Assembly (NCBI GenBank): GCA_046349155.1 | Contig: JAXMCW010000001.1 | Location: 1,860,001-1,924,000, forward strand | DNA: 64,000 bases | Direction of reading: 5' to 3' | DNA from: Alsobacter sp046349155 | Lineage (GTDB): Bacteria; Pseudomonadota; Alphaproteobacteria; Rhizobiales; Beijerinckiaceae | In this document: positions 41,308 through 51,100 of the stretch, in pieces | How the letters are laid out: each line of letters starts with the position of its first letter | Numbering within the stretch: position 1 is the stretch's first letter | Translations under genes and position numbers: made by a program | The notes under the pieces: model-generated | Seen by the model: the letters and a program-made list of their open reading frames with translations, nothing else | What the model was told of the DNA's origin: nothing | The model's database searches: none

Positions 41308-42441
41308 ATGGACTCCGTGCCTGCGTACGCCCTCGAGCGATCCGGGTCTCGCGCGACTGCGGTGCTCACCGGGGACTGGACGTCCGCCGCGGCGGAAGCC
41401 GTGGAGGCGGCCGGCGCGCGCCTGCTCGCCGAGGCCAAGGGAATCGGCGACCTCGTGCTGGACCTCACGCGCGTCCACCGGATCGACACGCTCGGCGCTT
41501 GGGTGCTCGACCGCGCGCGGCACGAACTCGGCGCCACCGGCACCAGGGCGGAATTCGGAGGAGTGAGCGAGGCGCAGGGCATCCTGCTGCACGAGGTGGC
41601 CTACCGCAGCTTCGAGACCGGAGCCGCCAGGCGCCCGACCCTCATGGTCACCCTCCTGTCCGACATCGGAAAGACGGTGGCGGGGGCGGGCAGCGACGTG
41701 GTCGGGGGCGTGGGCTTCCTCGGCGCCATCATTGCCGGGCTCGGCCGCGTCTTCAGCCTGCGGGCGCGCTTTCGCTTCACCTCGCTCGTCTTCCACCTGG
41801 AGCAGATCGGGCTGCGCAGCGTCCCGATCATCGCGCTGATCTCCTTCCTGGTGGGCTGCATCGTCGCCCAGCAGGGCATCTTCCAGCTCAACAAGTTCGG
41901 CGCCACCGCCTTCGTGGTGGACCTCACGGGCATCCTGACCCTGCGCGAACTGGGCTTGCTGCTGACCGCCATCATGGTGGCGGGCCGCTCGGGCTCGGCC
42001 TTCACGGCCGAGATCGGCTCGATGAAGATGCGCGAGGAGATCGACGCGCTGCGCGTGATGGGGCTCGATCCCATCGACGTCCTCGTCGTGCCGCGCGTGC
42101 TCGCCCTGATGATCTCCATGCCGCTCCTTACCTTCATCGCGGACATGGCGGCGCTCTTCGGGGGAGGGGTGGTGGCGTGGCTCTATGGCGGCATCAGCCA
42201 GGACGTGTTCCTGAGCCGCCTGCAATCGGCCATCGGCTTCAACACCTTCATGGTGGGCATCATCAAGGCGCCGTTCATGGCGCTGGTGATCGGCCTGATC
42301 GCCTCCATCGAGGGCCTCGCCGTCGAGGGGTCGGCGGAATCGCTCGGCCGCCAGGTGACCTCGTCGGTGGTGAAGTCGATCTTCATGGTCATCGTGGTGG
42401 ACGGGCTGTTCGCCATGTTCTTCGCGGCGATCAAGTACTGA
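41308..42441 (+). CDS. mlaE: Lipid-transport permease MlaE with N-terminal STAS-like domain
   Basis: A 377-residue protein. Residues about 1-100 look like a STAS/MlaB-type domain (LVLDLTRVHRIDTLGAWVLDRAR). The remainder is the MlaE permease: LEQIGLRSVPIIALISFLVG, GILTLRELGLLLTAIMVAGRSGSAF and MKMREEIDALRVMGLDPID are the family hallmarks. Fusion of the MlaB function to MlaE is a known alphaproteobacterial variant. It acts in the inner membrane to move phospholipids with the ATPase and MCE proteins encoded next. The start is uncertain: an in-frame GTG lies five codons upstream and no strong ribosome site is seen. Confidence 0.92.
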   Translation: MDSVPAYALERSGSRATAVLTGDWTSAAAEAVEAAGARLLAEAKGIGDLVLDLTRVHRIDTLGAWVLDRARHELGATGTRAEFGGVSEAQGILLHEVAYRSFETGAARRPTLMVTLLSDIGKTVAGAGSDVVGGVGFLGAIIAGLGRVFSLRARFRFTSLVFHLEQIGLRSVPIIALISFLVGCIVAQQGIFQLNKFGATAFVVDLTGILTLRELGLLLTAIMVAGRSGSAFTAEIGSMKMREEIDALRVMGLDPIDVLVVPRVLALMISMPLLTFIADMAALFGGGVVAWLYGGISQDVFLSRLQSAIGFNTFMVGIIKAPFMALVIGLIASIEGLAVEGSAESLGRQVTSSVVKSIFMVIVVDGLFAMFFAAIKY

Positions 42442-42443
42442 CC

Positions 42444-43259
42444 ATGAGCGCGCCGCCTCCCACCCAGCCCCAGCACGGCCGCAACGAGCCGGACGCGATC
42501 ATCCGCGTGCGCGACCTCAAGGTCGGCTTCGGCGAGCGGATGGTGATGAACGGGCTCGACCTCGACGTCTACCGGGGCGAGGTGCTGGGCTTCGTCGGCG
42601 CGTCCGGCGCCGGCAAGTCCGTGCTCACGCGCACGATCCTCGGCCTCGTGAAAAAGCGATCGGGCAGCATCGAGGTGTTCGGCCAGGACCTCGACACGCT
42701 CTCGCCGAAGGACCGCTCGGCCGTCGAGCGACGCTGGGGGGTGCTCTTCCAGCAGGGGGCGCTGTTCTCCTCGCTGACGGTGAAGCAGAACGTCCAGGTG
42801 CCGATGCGGGAATACCTCAAGCTCTCGCAGGGGCTGATGGACGAACTGGCGATGCTGAAGCTGGAGCTCGTGGGCCTCAAGCCCGACGTGGGGGACAAGA
42901 ACCCCTCGGAGCTCTCGGGCGGCATGATCAAGCGCGTCGCGCTGGCCCGCGCGCTGTCGCTCGACCCCGAGATCGTCTTTCTCGACGAGCCCACGTCGGG
43001 GCTCGATCCCATCGGCGCGCAGGATTTCGACGAGCTGATCGCCACCTTGCAGAAGACTTTGGGCCTCACGGTTTTCATGGTAACGCACGACCTCGGCAGT
43101 CTCTATTCGATCTGCGATCGCATCGCGGCCCTGGGCAATGGCCGCGTCATCGCGCAGGGCACGATCGAGACGATGCTGGCGTCGGACGATCCCTGGCTCC
43201 GGGCGTATTTCCATGGCAAGCGGGCCCAGTCGCTCGTAGGAGCGGAGCCGGTGAGGTAG
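42444..43259 (+). CDS. mlaF: Lipid-transport ATPase MlaF
   Basis: A 271-residue ABC ATPase with Walker A GASGAGKS, Q-loop LFQQGALFSSLTV, signature LSGGMIKRVALARAL and Walker B IVFLDEPTSGLDP. The GALFSSLTV and GMIKR stretches are typical of MlaF. It begins two bases after mlaE and ends two bases before the MCE gene. Confidence 0.95.
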   Translation: MSAPPPTQPQHGRNEPDAIIRVRDLKVGFGERMVMNGLDLDVYRGEVLGFVGASGAGKSVLTRTILGLVKKRSGSIEVFGQDLDTLSPKDRSAVERRWGVLFQQGALFSSLTVKQNVQVPMREYLKLSQGLMDELAMLKLELVGLKPDVGDKNPSELSGGMIKRVALARALSLDPEIVFLDEPTSGLDPIGAQDFDELIATLQKTLGLTVFMVTHDLGSLYSICDRIAALGNGRVIAQGTIETMLASDDPWLRAYFHGKRAQSLVGAEPVR

Positions 43260-43261
43260 CA

Positions 43262-45010
43262 ATGGAAACCCGGGCCAACTACGCGCTCATCGGATTGTTC
43301 ACGCTGGCCGTGCTCGCGGCCGGGTTCTTCTTCGTCTTCTGGTTCTCGGGCAAGGATGCGGGGGCGAAGATCGTCAGCTACCGCATCATCTTCACGGGCT
43401 CGGTGTCGGGCCTCTCCCGCGGCGCCAACGTGCTCTACAACGGCCTGAAGGTCGGCGAGGTCTCCTCGCTCTCCTTCGCCACCAACGACCCGAACCGCGT
43501 GGTGGCGCGCGTCGACATCGACGCGACGACGCCGATGAACGTGGATACCCGTGCGCGGCTCGAATATTCCGGCCTCACCGGCGTTGCGGCCGTCCAGCTC
43601 TCCGGGGGCAAGCCCGGCAGCCAGCCGCTGGAGATCAAGGATCCGTCCAAGCCGCCCATCATCTACGCCGACCGCTCGGACTTCCAGGACCTGCTGGAGA
43701 CGGCCCAACGCCTGGCGCGCAAGGCGGACGACGTGCTCACGCGCGCCGACCAGCTCTTCGCCGACAACGAGGGCTCGATCAGCAAGACCGTCCGGAACAT
43801 CGAGCAGTTCACCGACGCGCTGGCGCAGAACTCGGGCGGCGTGGGCAAGTTCCTGTCCTCGGCCGGGGGCGCGGCCGACGAGATCAAGACTTTGAGCCAG
43901 AAGCTCCAGACGCTCTCCGACTCCGCCGAGAAGATCCTGAACGGCGTCAATCCCGGCGACATTGCCGCCATCATCGGCGACCTCAAGCAGGTCACCGACA
44001 CGGTGGCGCAGGACCGCGCGAAGATCACGGCCATCCTGGACGACGCCTCCCAGCTCGCCAACCGTCTCAACCAGTCCTCCACCAAGCTCGATTCGGTGCT
44101 GACCAGCGCCGACAACGCGCTCAAGGGCATCGACGGCGTGGTGAAGGGCGTGGACGGCAGCAAGGTGGCGCGGACGCTCGACAACATCGACCGCTTCACC
44201 GGCACCCTGGCCGACAACACCCAGCGCGTCGACGAGGTGCTGAAGAACGTGGGCGAGCTGTCGGGCAAACTGAACAAGGCCTCCGACCGCTTCGACGGCG
44301 TCCTCGCCAACGCCGACAGCGCGCTCAAGAGCATCGACAACGCGGTGAAGGGCGTCGACGGCGCCAAGATCGCGCGCACCGTCGACAATATCGACAGGTT
44401 CAGCGGCGTGCTGGCGCAGAACAGCGGCCGGGTGGACGAGGTGCTGAAGAACGTCGACGAGATCAGCGGCAAGCTCAACAAGGCGTCCGACCGCATCGAC
44501 AGCGTGCTGGCGGACGCCAGCGGCGCGCTGAAGGGGATCGACGCGACGATGAAGGGCATCGACCCCGCCAAGGTCGCGCGCACCATCGACAACATCGACA
44601 AGGTGGCCCAGGCCATCGGCGGCAATGCCGGCGACATCCAGGCCACCCTGCAGAACGCACGCGAACTCACCGCCAAGCTCAACCGCTCGGCCGACCAGGT
44701 CGACGACGTGCTCAAGAGCGCGCAGCGCTTCCTGGGCTCGGGCGAAGGGCAGGGGGCGCTGAACGACGTTGCCGAGGCGGCCAAGTCGATCCGCCGGCTG
44801 GCCGACAACCTCGACAAGCGGACCGCCGAGATCACCGCCGGCGTGAACCGGCTGACCGGGCCGGGCGTGCGGGACTTCGAGGCCTTCGCCACGGAGGGCC
44901 GCAAGACGCTCGGCGAGATCAACCGCACGCTCCGCAGCTTTCAGTCCAATCCCCAGCAGCTCATCTTCGGGCAGAAGTCGAACATTCCCGAGTATCAGGG
45001 CCGTCCATGA
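43262..45010 (+). CDS. mlaD: MCE/MlaD protein with long tandem-repeat C-terminus
   Basis: A 582-residue periplasmic MCE protein anchored by one N-terminal membrane segment (ALIGLFTLAVLAAGFFFVFWF). The MCE domain (about 38-115) includes GSVSGLSRGANVLYNGLKVG. After that comes a long helical region. From residue 269 it contains three 68-residue repeats, each starting LN(Q/K)(S/A)S and including VARTxDNIDRF, followed by a partial fourth. Typical MlaD is about 150-200 residues, so this belongs to the long, PqiB/YebT-like or Mce4-like helical-barrel group. Four bp overlap with the lipoprotein gene. Confidence 0.92.
   Translation: METRANYALIGLFTLAVLAAGFFFVFWFSGKDAGAKIVSYRIIFTGSVSGLSRGANVLYNGLKVGEVSSLSFATNDPNRVVARVDIDATTPMNVDTRARLEYSGLTGVAAVQLSGGKPGSQPLEIKDPSKPPIIYADRSDFQDLLETAQRLARKADDVLTRADQLFADNEGSISKTVRNIEQFTDALAQNSGGVGKFLSSAGGAADEIKTLSQKLQTLSDSAEKILNGVNPGDIAAIIGDLKQVTDTVAQDRAKITAILDDASQLANRLNQSSTKLDSVLTSADNALKGIDGVVKGVDGSKVARTLDNIDRFTGTLADNTQRVDEVLKNVGELSGKLNKASDRFDGVLANADSALKSIDNAVKGVDGAKIARTVDNIDRFSGVLAQNSGRVDEVLKNVDEISGKLNKASDRIDSVLADASGALKGIDATMKGIDPAKVARTIDNIDKVAQAIGGNAGDIQATLQNARELTAKLNRSADQVDDVLKSAQRFLGSGEGQGALNDVAEAAKSIRRLADNLDKRTAEITAGVNRLTGPGVRDFEAFATEGRKTLGEINRTLRSFQSNPQQLIFGQKSNIPEYQGRP
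44066..44677 (+). repeat. Three tandem 204-bp coding repeats in the MCE gene
   Basis: Units at 44066-44269, 44270-44473 and 44474-44677 each encode 68 residues with the common pattern SxxxDxVLxxAxxALKxID, KVAR or KIAR, DNID and VDEVLKNV. The first two are the most alike; the third is diverged in its last 20 residues. They probably lengthen a helical shaft in the periplasm. Confidence 0.8.
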
Positions 45011-45702
45011 CCCACCGGTCTCCGTCGCCGCCTCCCGGCTTCCATTCCTCAACCGGGCCGGGCCAGAGCCGGCGCGGCGCGCTGCGCGCCGTGGCCGTGG
45101 CCGCCGCAGGCCTTGCGCTCGCCGCCTGCAGCGGCTCCTCGCCGCTGGAGACGTTCGACCTCTCGGTCCCGCCGCGCTCGCGGACGTCCTCGCCGGGCGG
45201 GCGCCAATTGGTGGTGGCCGAGCCCGTGGCCCTGCAGCCGCTCGAGGCCGACCGCATCATGGTCAAGGCGGGGGACGGCAGCGTCAGCTACCTGCCGGGC
45301 GTGCAATGGGCCGACCGGCTGCCGCGGCTCCTGCAGTCCCGGCTCGTGCAGACCTTCGAGAATGACGGCCGGGCGGTGGGCCGGGCCGGCAACGGGGTGG
45401 CCGCGGACCTCGTCCTGCAATCGGACATCCGCTTCTTCGGGATCAGCACGGTCGAAGGCTCGCAGGCCGTGGTCGAGATCTCGGCCAAGCTCGTGGACGG
45501 CAGCTCGGGCCGGATCCTCTCGGCCCGCGTCTTCCGCGGCGCCCAGCCCGTGGGCGCGCTGAACGGCAAGGCCGCCGCCCAGGCCCTGGACGGCGTCACG
45601 GTCCGCGTGCTGCAGGATATCGTGCGCTGGGCGGGCGGCGCGTCCCGCGCCGCGCCGAAGCCTGTCGCGGCCCCGGCCGATCCGTCCCCCAGCCAGGGTT
45701 GA
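45007..45702 (+). CDS. ABC-type transport auxiliary lipoprotein (PqiC-like)
   Basis: A 231-residue lipoprotein. A Tat- or Sec-like N-terminal region (RRGALRAVAVAAAGLALAAC) ends in a lipobox with Cys42-region LAAC. The mature part matches the ABC_trans_aux family (LQPLEADRIMVKAGDGSVSYL and WADRLPRLLQSRLVQTFEN). It would partner the MCE protein on the outer-membrane side. It is the last gene of the Mla operon, converging on the ferredoxin reductase gene with a 16-bp gap. Confidence 0.88.
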   Translation: MTHRSPSPPPGFHSSTGPGQSRRGALRAVAVAAAGLALAACSGSSPLETFDLSVPPRSRTSSPGGRQLVVAEPVALQPLEADRIMVKAGDGSVSYLPGVQWADRLPRLLQSRLVQTFENDGRAVGRAGNGVAADLVLQSDIRFFGISTVEGSQAVVEISAKLVDGSSGRILSARVFRGAQPVGALNGKAAAQALDGVTVRVLQDIVRWAGGASRAAPKPVAAPADPSPSQG

Positions 45703-45718
45703 GGGAAGAGGCGCGGCC

Positions 45719-46756
45719 TCAGGCGACGCCGAGCTTCTTCTGCAGGCTCGTCGAGGACGTCGTGTACTGGAAGAGCAGCTTCTTCTCGGGATAGACGTAG
45801 CGGTGCACCTTCTGCGCCGCGAGCGCGCCTTCGTGGAAGCCGGACAGGATCAGCTTGAGCTTGCCGGGATAGGTGTTGATGTCGCCGACGGCGAAAATGC
45901 CCGGCGTCGACGTCTCGAACTTCTCGGTGTCGACCGGGATGAGGTTCTCGTGGAGCTGGAGGCCCCAGTCCGCGATCGGACCGAGCTTCATGGTCAGCCC
46001 GAAGAAGGGGAGCATCGTGTCGCAGGCGACCTCGAAGGTCGCGTTGTCGTTGCCCCGGCACTGCGCCGCGGAGAGCCGGCCGGCCTCTCCCTTGAGCCCC
46101 GTGACCTGGCCGATCCGCAGGTCCATCTTGTCGGCGGCCACGAGCGCCCGCATCTGCTCGACGCTGTGGGGCGCGGCGCGGAAGTCGTCGCGCCGGTGCA
46201 TCAGCGTCACGCGCCGGCCGATGGGCTGCAGGTTCAAGGTCCAGTCGAGCGCGCTGTCGCCCCCGCCGACGATCAGGATCGTGCGGTCGCGCAGGGTCTC
46301 CATTTTGCGCACGGCGTAGAAGACGCTGTGCTCCTCGTAGCCCTCTATCCCGGCGATGGGAGGCTTCTTGGGCTGGAACGACCCGCCGCCCGCGGCGATC
46401 AGCACGGCCTTGCACTCGAAGACGGTGTCGGCGTCGGTCGTCACGCGAAAGCGGGGCGCCTCCGGCGTGCCCAGCGGCTCCAGCGCCGTGACCATCTGGT
46501 TGAGGTGGAAGGTCGGCCCGAAGGGCTCGATCTGCTGCATCAGGTTGTCGACCAGCCCCATGCCCGTGACGACCGGGAAGCCGGGGATGTCGTAGATCGG
46601 CTTCTCCGGATAGAGCTCGGCGCATTGCCCGCCCACCTTGGGCAGGATGTCGATCAGGTGCGACTTGATGTCGAGCAGGCCCAGCTCGAACACGGCGAAG
46701 AGGCCCACGGGCCCAGCCCCGATGATGACGACGTCGGTGTGAATGGTCTCGGTCAT
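45719..46756 (-). CDS. Thioredoxin-reductase-like ferredoxin-NADP+ reductase
   Basis: A 345-residue FAD/NAD(P)-binding flavoprotein of the TrxR-like FNR family (YumC/FNR2 type). It has GAGPVGLFAVFELG at the N-terminus, KVGGQCAELYPEKPIYDIPG, VGGGDSALDW and FAVGDINTYPGKLKLILSGFHEG. The redox-active CxxC of true thioredoxin reductase is absent, which supports the ferredoxin reductase call. A 2Fe-2S ferredoxin gene lies immediately upstream on the same strand. Confidence 0.9.
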   Translation of the reverse strand: MTETIHTDVVIIGAGPVGLFAVFELGLLDIKSHLIDILPKVGGQCAELYPEKPIYDIPGFPVVTGMGLVDNLMQQIEPFGPTFHLNQMVTALEPLGTPEAPRFRVTTDADTVFECKAVLIAAGGGSFQPKKPPIAGIEGYEEHSVFYAVRKMETLRDRTILIVGGGDSALDWTLNLQPIGRRVTLMHRRDDFRAAPHSVEQMRALVAADKMDLRIGQVTGLKGEAGRLSAAQCRGNDNATFEVACDTMLPFFGLTMKLGPIADWGLQLHENLIPVDTEKFETSTPGIFAVGDINTYPGKLKLILSGFHEGALAAQKVHRYVYPEKKLLFQYTTSSTSLQKKLGVA

Positions 46757-46843
46757 GGTCAGTCCAATGGGTCAGCCGGTCGGGGCCAGGCGGCGCCGGG
46801 ACGATCGCCGGGTGCGTGGCTTCTCACTAATTGTACGCAATGG

Positions 46844-46868
46844 AATGTGGAAGCGGAATTTCCACATT
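46844..46868. promoter_or_regulatory. Perfect 9-bp inverted repeat upstream of ferredoxin reductase
   Basis: AATGTGGAA and TTCCACATT are separated by 7 bases in an unusually AT-rich 60-bp stretch between the ferredoxin and reductase genes. No T-run follows on the minus strand, so an operator is more likely than a terminator. Confidence 0.5.
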
Positions 46869-46883
46869 CATTCGTGGTAAATC

Positions 46884-47204
46884 CTAGGCCTGGCGTTCCG
46901 GCGTGCGCACCACGAGCCCGTCCCATTCCGGCTTGACCTTGAGCTGGCAGGACAACCGGGAGGTGGGCCGGACGTCGAAGGCGAAGTCCAGCATGTCTTC
47001 CTCCATGGCGGAGGGCGTGCCGAGCTTCTCGGCCCAGGCCTCGTCGACATAGACGTGGCAGGTCGCGCAGGCGCAGGCCCCGCCGCATTCCGCGTCGATG
47101 CCGGGAATGCCGTTCTTGACGGCGTTCTCCATCACCGTGGAGCCGTCTTCCGCCTCGACCGTCCGGGCCGTGCCCTGGACGTCGACATAGGTAATCTTGG
47201 TCAT
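46884..47204 (-). CDS. [2Fe-2S] ferredoxin
   Basis: A 106-residue adrenodoxin/Isc-type ferredoxin. The cluster ligands are in CGGACACATC (three Cys in the C-x5-C-x2-C pattern) and the fourth in RLSCQLKV. The N-terminus MTKITYVDVQG is typical. A start five codons earlier is also open. It is encoded 127 bp upstream of its probable reductase on the same strand. Confidence 0.92.
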   Translation of the reverse strand: MTKITYVDVQGTARTVEAEDGSTVMENAVKNGIPGIDAECGGACACATCHVYVDEAWAEKLGTPSAMEEDMLDFAFDVRPTSRLSCQLKVKPEWDGLVVRTPERQA

Positions 47205-47311
47205 GGAGCGCTCGATCAAGCGGGATCGTGGAGGGCGCCGCGCCCGCAGGGCCTCGGCCGAGCCCTATGTAAGGCAGCACAGGCGGGTTGGCGAGTGTGG
47301 TCGCGTGCGGC

Positions 47312-47719
47312 TCACAGGCCCGCTACGGCGCCGTCCCCGTCCAGCAGGCCCGCAATGACAGCCCGCGCCTCCGCCACTTTGGCGTGCAGGCCTGCCACGG
47401 CTTCGAGCACATGGTCGTCCGGCGCATGGGCAGGCAGCGCCTCGACCCTGCCCGAGGCCTCCGCCACGCGCCACGCGCCGACGGCCCGCGCCGAGCCCTT
47501 GAGGCGATGGGCGGCCTCCATGCGCTGGCGATGCTCGGCCGCGTCCCAGATCTGCCGCAGCACCTCCGCCGACTGCTCGAAGAACATGGCGACGATCTGG
47601 CGCTCGAGTTCCGGGTCGTGAAGCGTCTGTCGCGCGAGGTGGTCGAGGTCGAGGACCTCGCCGAGCGCGCCTGGCGAAACATATTCGGGGGAGGTGCGAC
47701 GCGCCGTGCTGCCGTTCAT
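47312..47719 (-). CDS. Hpt-domain phosphotransfer protein
   Basis: A 135-residue protein consisting of one histidine phosphotransfer domain. The phosphorylated residue is predicted to be His71 in AHRLKGSARAVGAW, and the preceding helix LERQIVAMFFEQSAEVLRQI is typical. A good AAGGAGAG site precedes the ATG. No kinase or response regulator is encoded nearby. It is divergently transcribed from the giant GPR-like gene, which is suggestive of a shared polarity or cell-cycle role, but this is only context. Confidence 0.85.
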   Translation of the reverse strand: MNGSTARRTSPEYVSPGALGEVLDLDHLARQTLHDPELERQIVAMFFEQSAEVLRQIWDAAEHRQRMEAAHRLKGSARAVGAWRVAEASGRVEALPAHAPDDHVLEAVAGLHAKVAEARAVIAGLLDGDGAVAGL

Positions 47720-48188
47720 GCGCTCTCCTTGGGTGTCTGCCGCCGTGATGGGCGACAGCGGGTCGTTGGGCCGCCTCTGCTCAGGGATGATGCACGAGTT
47801 GGGCCAAGAAACCGTTTCACTTTGCCATCGGAAAGAGCGAATGGGGCATAAAGGCGGCCGGACCGTCATATTCCACACCCCACTTTCGGGTGATCAGGCT
47901 CCGGACCCGCGTCCGGCGTGCCCGCATGGTGAACGAGCCGTTAACGACGTTTGACGAACCTGATGAAGTCCGGGTTTCCATGGCGGGGGGCCCCGACTAC
48001 ACTGATTTTTGGTTAACCGGGCGGAGTCAGGATGCTCCGACGCCGTTTCCCGACCGGGATCGGCCCCGGGACAGGGCTCTCCGTCGCCTTCGGGCGGCAG
48101 GGGGCCTCGTCGCGCTTGCGGGCGCTGGCGCTCAGTTTGGCGACGCCAAGCGGCGCCGCAATGTCGTGCGTGGGGATACGAGGTAGAA
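47720..48188. promoter_or_regulatory. Divergent promoter region hpt/GPR-like gene
   Basis: This 469-bp gap holds no believable gene. Two TTAAC half-sites (47941-47945 and 48013-48017) flank a possible promoter reading TTTCCA-N17-TACACT (47975-48003) directed at the giant gene. The stretch near 47800-47880 is less GC-rich and could hold the hpt promoter. The half-sites could bind CtrA, but there is no full TTAA-N7-TTAA spacing. Confidence 0.35.
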
Positions 48189-51100
48189 ATGGCGACCCAG
48201 ACGAAGATCACCGACCCGACCGAAGCGGCGCTGTCGGCGATCGAGGAAGCCCTGAACCTGAACGCCTCCAAACCCGCGGCGCCCGCCGAGAAGCCGTCCT
48301 CGCCGGGCCACGAGGCGACCCAGGACGCGGCTCGCGCGCCGCAGGCCACGCGCGAAGCCCCCATGGCGGAACCCCCCGCCGTCGACGAGGAACCCTTGCC
48401 GCGGCTGCCGGAGGCGAGCGAGCTCCCGGTCCTGGGCGAGACGGAGAACAAGGCCGGATTGCGCAACAGGACCGGACGCCTGGCGCAGACCCCTGGCCCC
48501 GAGCCGCGGCGTCCCGCGCCCGGCCGTCCGGCCAATGACGACCGCCGCGCCGTCGGGGAGATTCTGCAGGCGCTGCAGACCAAGCCCTCCCGCAAGCCGC
48601 AGATGCTGGCGTTCCTGGGCTCACTGGTCTGGCTCGGCCTGCTGGCCGCCTATGCCTGGACCCGCTGGGGCGGGGAGATCGCCGGCGCGGAAGCCCCGGT
48701 GCAGGTCCTGGCCCGGCCGGAGGTCCTGCTGCTGGCGCTGGGCGGCCTGATTCCGGTCGTCGTGATGTTCGTGCTCGCCGCGCTGGTCAACCGCGCGCAG
48801 GAGATGCGCAACGTCGCACGCTCCATGACGCAGGTCGCCCTGCGCCTCGCCGAGCCCGAGGGACTGGGCACCGAGAGCATGGTGAGCCTGTCTCACGCCA
48901 TCCGGCGCGAGGTCGCGGCGATGGGCGACGGCATCGAACGTGCGGTGGCGCGCGCGGGCGAACTCGAGACGCTCGTCCATTCCGAGATCGCGACGCTCGA
49001 GCGGGCCTATGGCGAAAACGAGATTCGAATCCGGGGCTTGATCGACGAACTTATCGCGCAACGTGAGGCAATCCTCACCAATGCCGAGCGCGTGCGCACG
49101 TCCATCACCGCCTCGCATGACAGCCTGCGGGACGACCTGAACGCCGCGGCCGCGCGCATCGCGGGAGCGGTCGGCGACGCCGGCACGCGCGTCACGCAGA
49201 CGCTCGGCGCCAAGGCCGAGGAGATCACCGGGGCCCTTTCGCGCACCGGCGACGGCATGATCGGCGAGCTGAGCAACCGCGGAACGGACCTCATCCAGCG
49301 CCTCACCGCCACGTCGGAGGATGTCAGCAAGCGGCTCTCCACCGCCAGCGAGGACGTGACAGGCAGGCTCGGCGTCAAGGCCGAAGAGATCGCCGCGCTC
49401 CTCTCGGGCACGGGCGAGAAGCTCACCTTGGAGCTCGCCAGCCGCGGCGAAGTGGTGGGCAGGACCCTGCAGGAGACGAGCGAGGTGCTCACGCGCACGC
49501 TCACCGAGGGCTCCGAGCGCGTCACCCGCGTCATCGCCGAGACGGGCTCCGGCGTGGCCGAGACCATTGCAGGCCGCGCGCTCGAGGTGAACACCCAGCT
49601 GCGCACCACGGGCGAACAGCTCGCCGCCGAACTCGGTCAGCGCGGGGACCACGTCGCCCGTCTGATGGAGGAGACCGGCAGCCGCATCGCCGAGACGATC
49701 ACCACGCATGGCGACGGCGTGGCGAGCCGCATCGCCTCCACCGGCGAGAAGTTGCAGGCGACCGTCAGCGAGCATTCGCGCGCGCTGGAGACCGGGCTCA
49801 CGGGCACGGGCGAGCGCATCGCCGCGCTCATCGACGAGCGCGTCGCGGCGACCCGCTCCGCCTTTGACGAGAGCGCAGGCCAGGCGACCTCGGCTCTGGA
49901 CCGGAGGCTCGCGGCCACCCGCGAGGCCTTCGAGACCAGCGCCAGGGCGGCCGGCGAGGCTCTTTCCGCGAGCGCGGAACAGGCGCACGCCTCCTTCGTC
50001 GAGAAGACGCGCGACATCCAGGGCGGCATCCTGGAGGCCGCCCGCGAGGCCGTGGCGGCGCTGGCGCGTCAGTCCGAGGAAACCAAGACCGCCATCGCCG
50101 GCACGGCGGAGACGCTGGGCGAGGCGATCCAGCAGCGCGGCCAGTCGGTGCATCACGCGCTGCAGGCCACGCTGGCTGCCTTCGAGCAGGTGCTCGGGGA
50201 GCGCGGCGGCGGGCTCGACAGGGCCCTCGGCGAGAAGATCGCCGCCTTCGAGGAGCGCGTCCTCGAGCGCGGCGGCAAGCTGGAGGAGGGGCTCCTGCAG
50301 CGCTTCGCAGCCTTCGAGAGCGTTTTCGACACGCGGTCCGGCCTTCTCCAGGACCTTCTGTCCGGCCACGCCTCCCGCTTCGACGAGGCGCTGTCGGGTG
50401 GGGCAGGGCGGCTGCAAGCGCTCTTCGAGGAGCGCGCCGCCCACATCGCCGGTCATCTCGACGCCGGCGCGACCCGCATCGAGGCGGGGCTCGGGGATCG
50501 CCTGGCCCTGCTCGGCGCCGCGCTCGACAGCGGCGCGAGCCGGATCGACGCGACCTTCGGCGAGCATGCGCGGGTGCTGTCCAACCATCTCGACCATGGC
50601 GCGAATCGTATCGACTCGACGCTTGCCGAGCGCGCGCGCCAGCTTGCGGCCAACATCGACGCGGGCGCGGCCCGTCTCGAGGAGACGATCGGCGAGCGGA
50701 CGAACCTGCTCGCCCAGGTGGTGAGCACCGTCGCGGAGTCCGCGGGCGCCACCATCGCGGCCAAGACGCAGGCCTTCGAGGCCTCGCTGGGCAACCGGGC
50801 CAAGGAACTCGAGGAGACCCTGTCGGGGACCATCGAGAGCTTCGAGAGCAAGGTGCTGGGCCGCGGGGCGGAGCTCACGCTGTCCCTGACCGGCCGGCTC
50901 GACGCGTTCGAGGAGGCGGTGCTGGAGCGCGGCGGGGCGCTGGTCGACCGCATCGGCGTCGACACCCGGACCTTCACCAACGCGGTGGAGAGCCGGCTGG
51001 GCGAAATCCAGTCGCTGCTGGGCGAAAAGGGCGAGGACCTCGCCGAGAAGATCGCCGAGCGCGCCCGGTCCGCCGCCAGCCAGATGGAAGAGCAGATCTC

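Noticed and set aside
45719..46756. Thioredoxin reductase
   Set aside because: The CxxC redox motif is missing and a ferredoxin gene is adjacent; ferredoxin-NADP+ reductase fits better.
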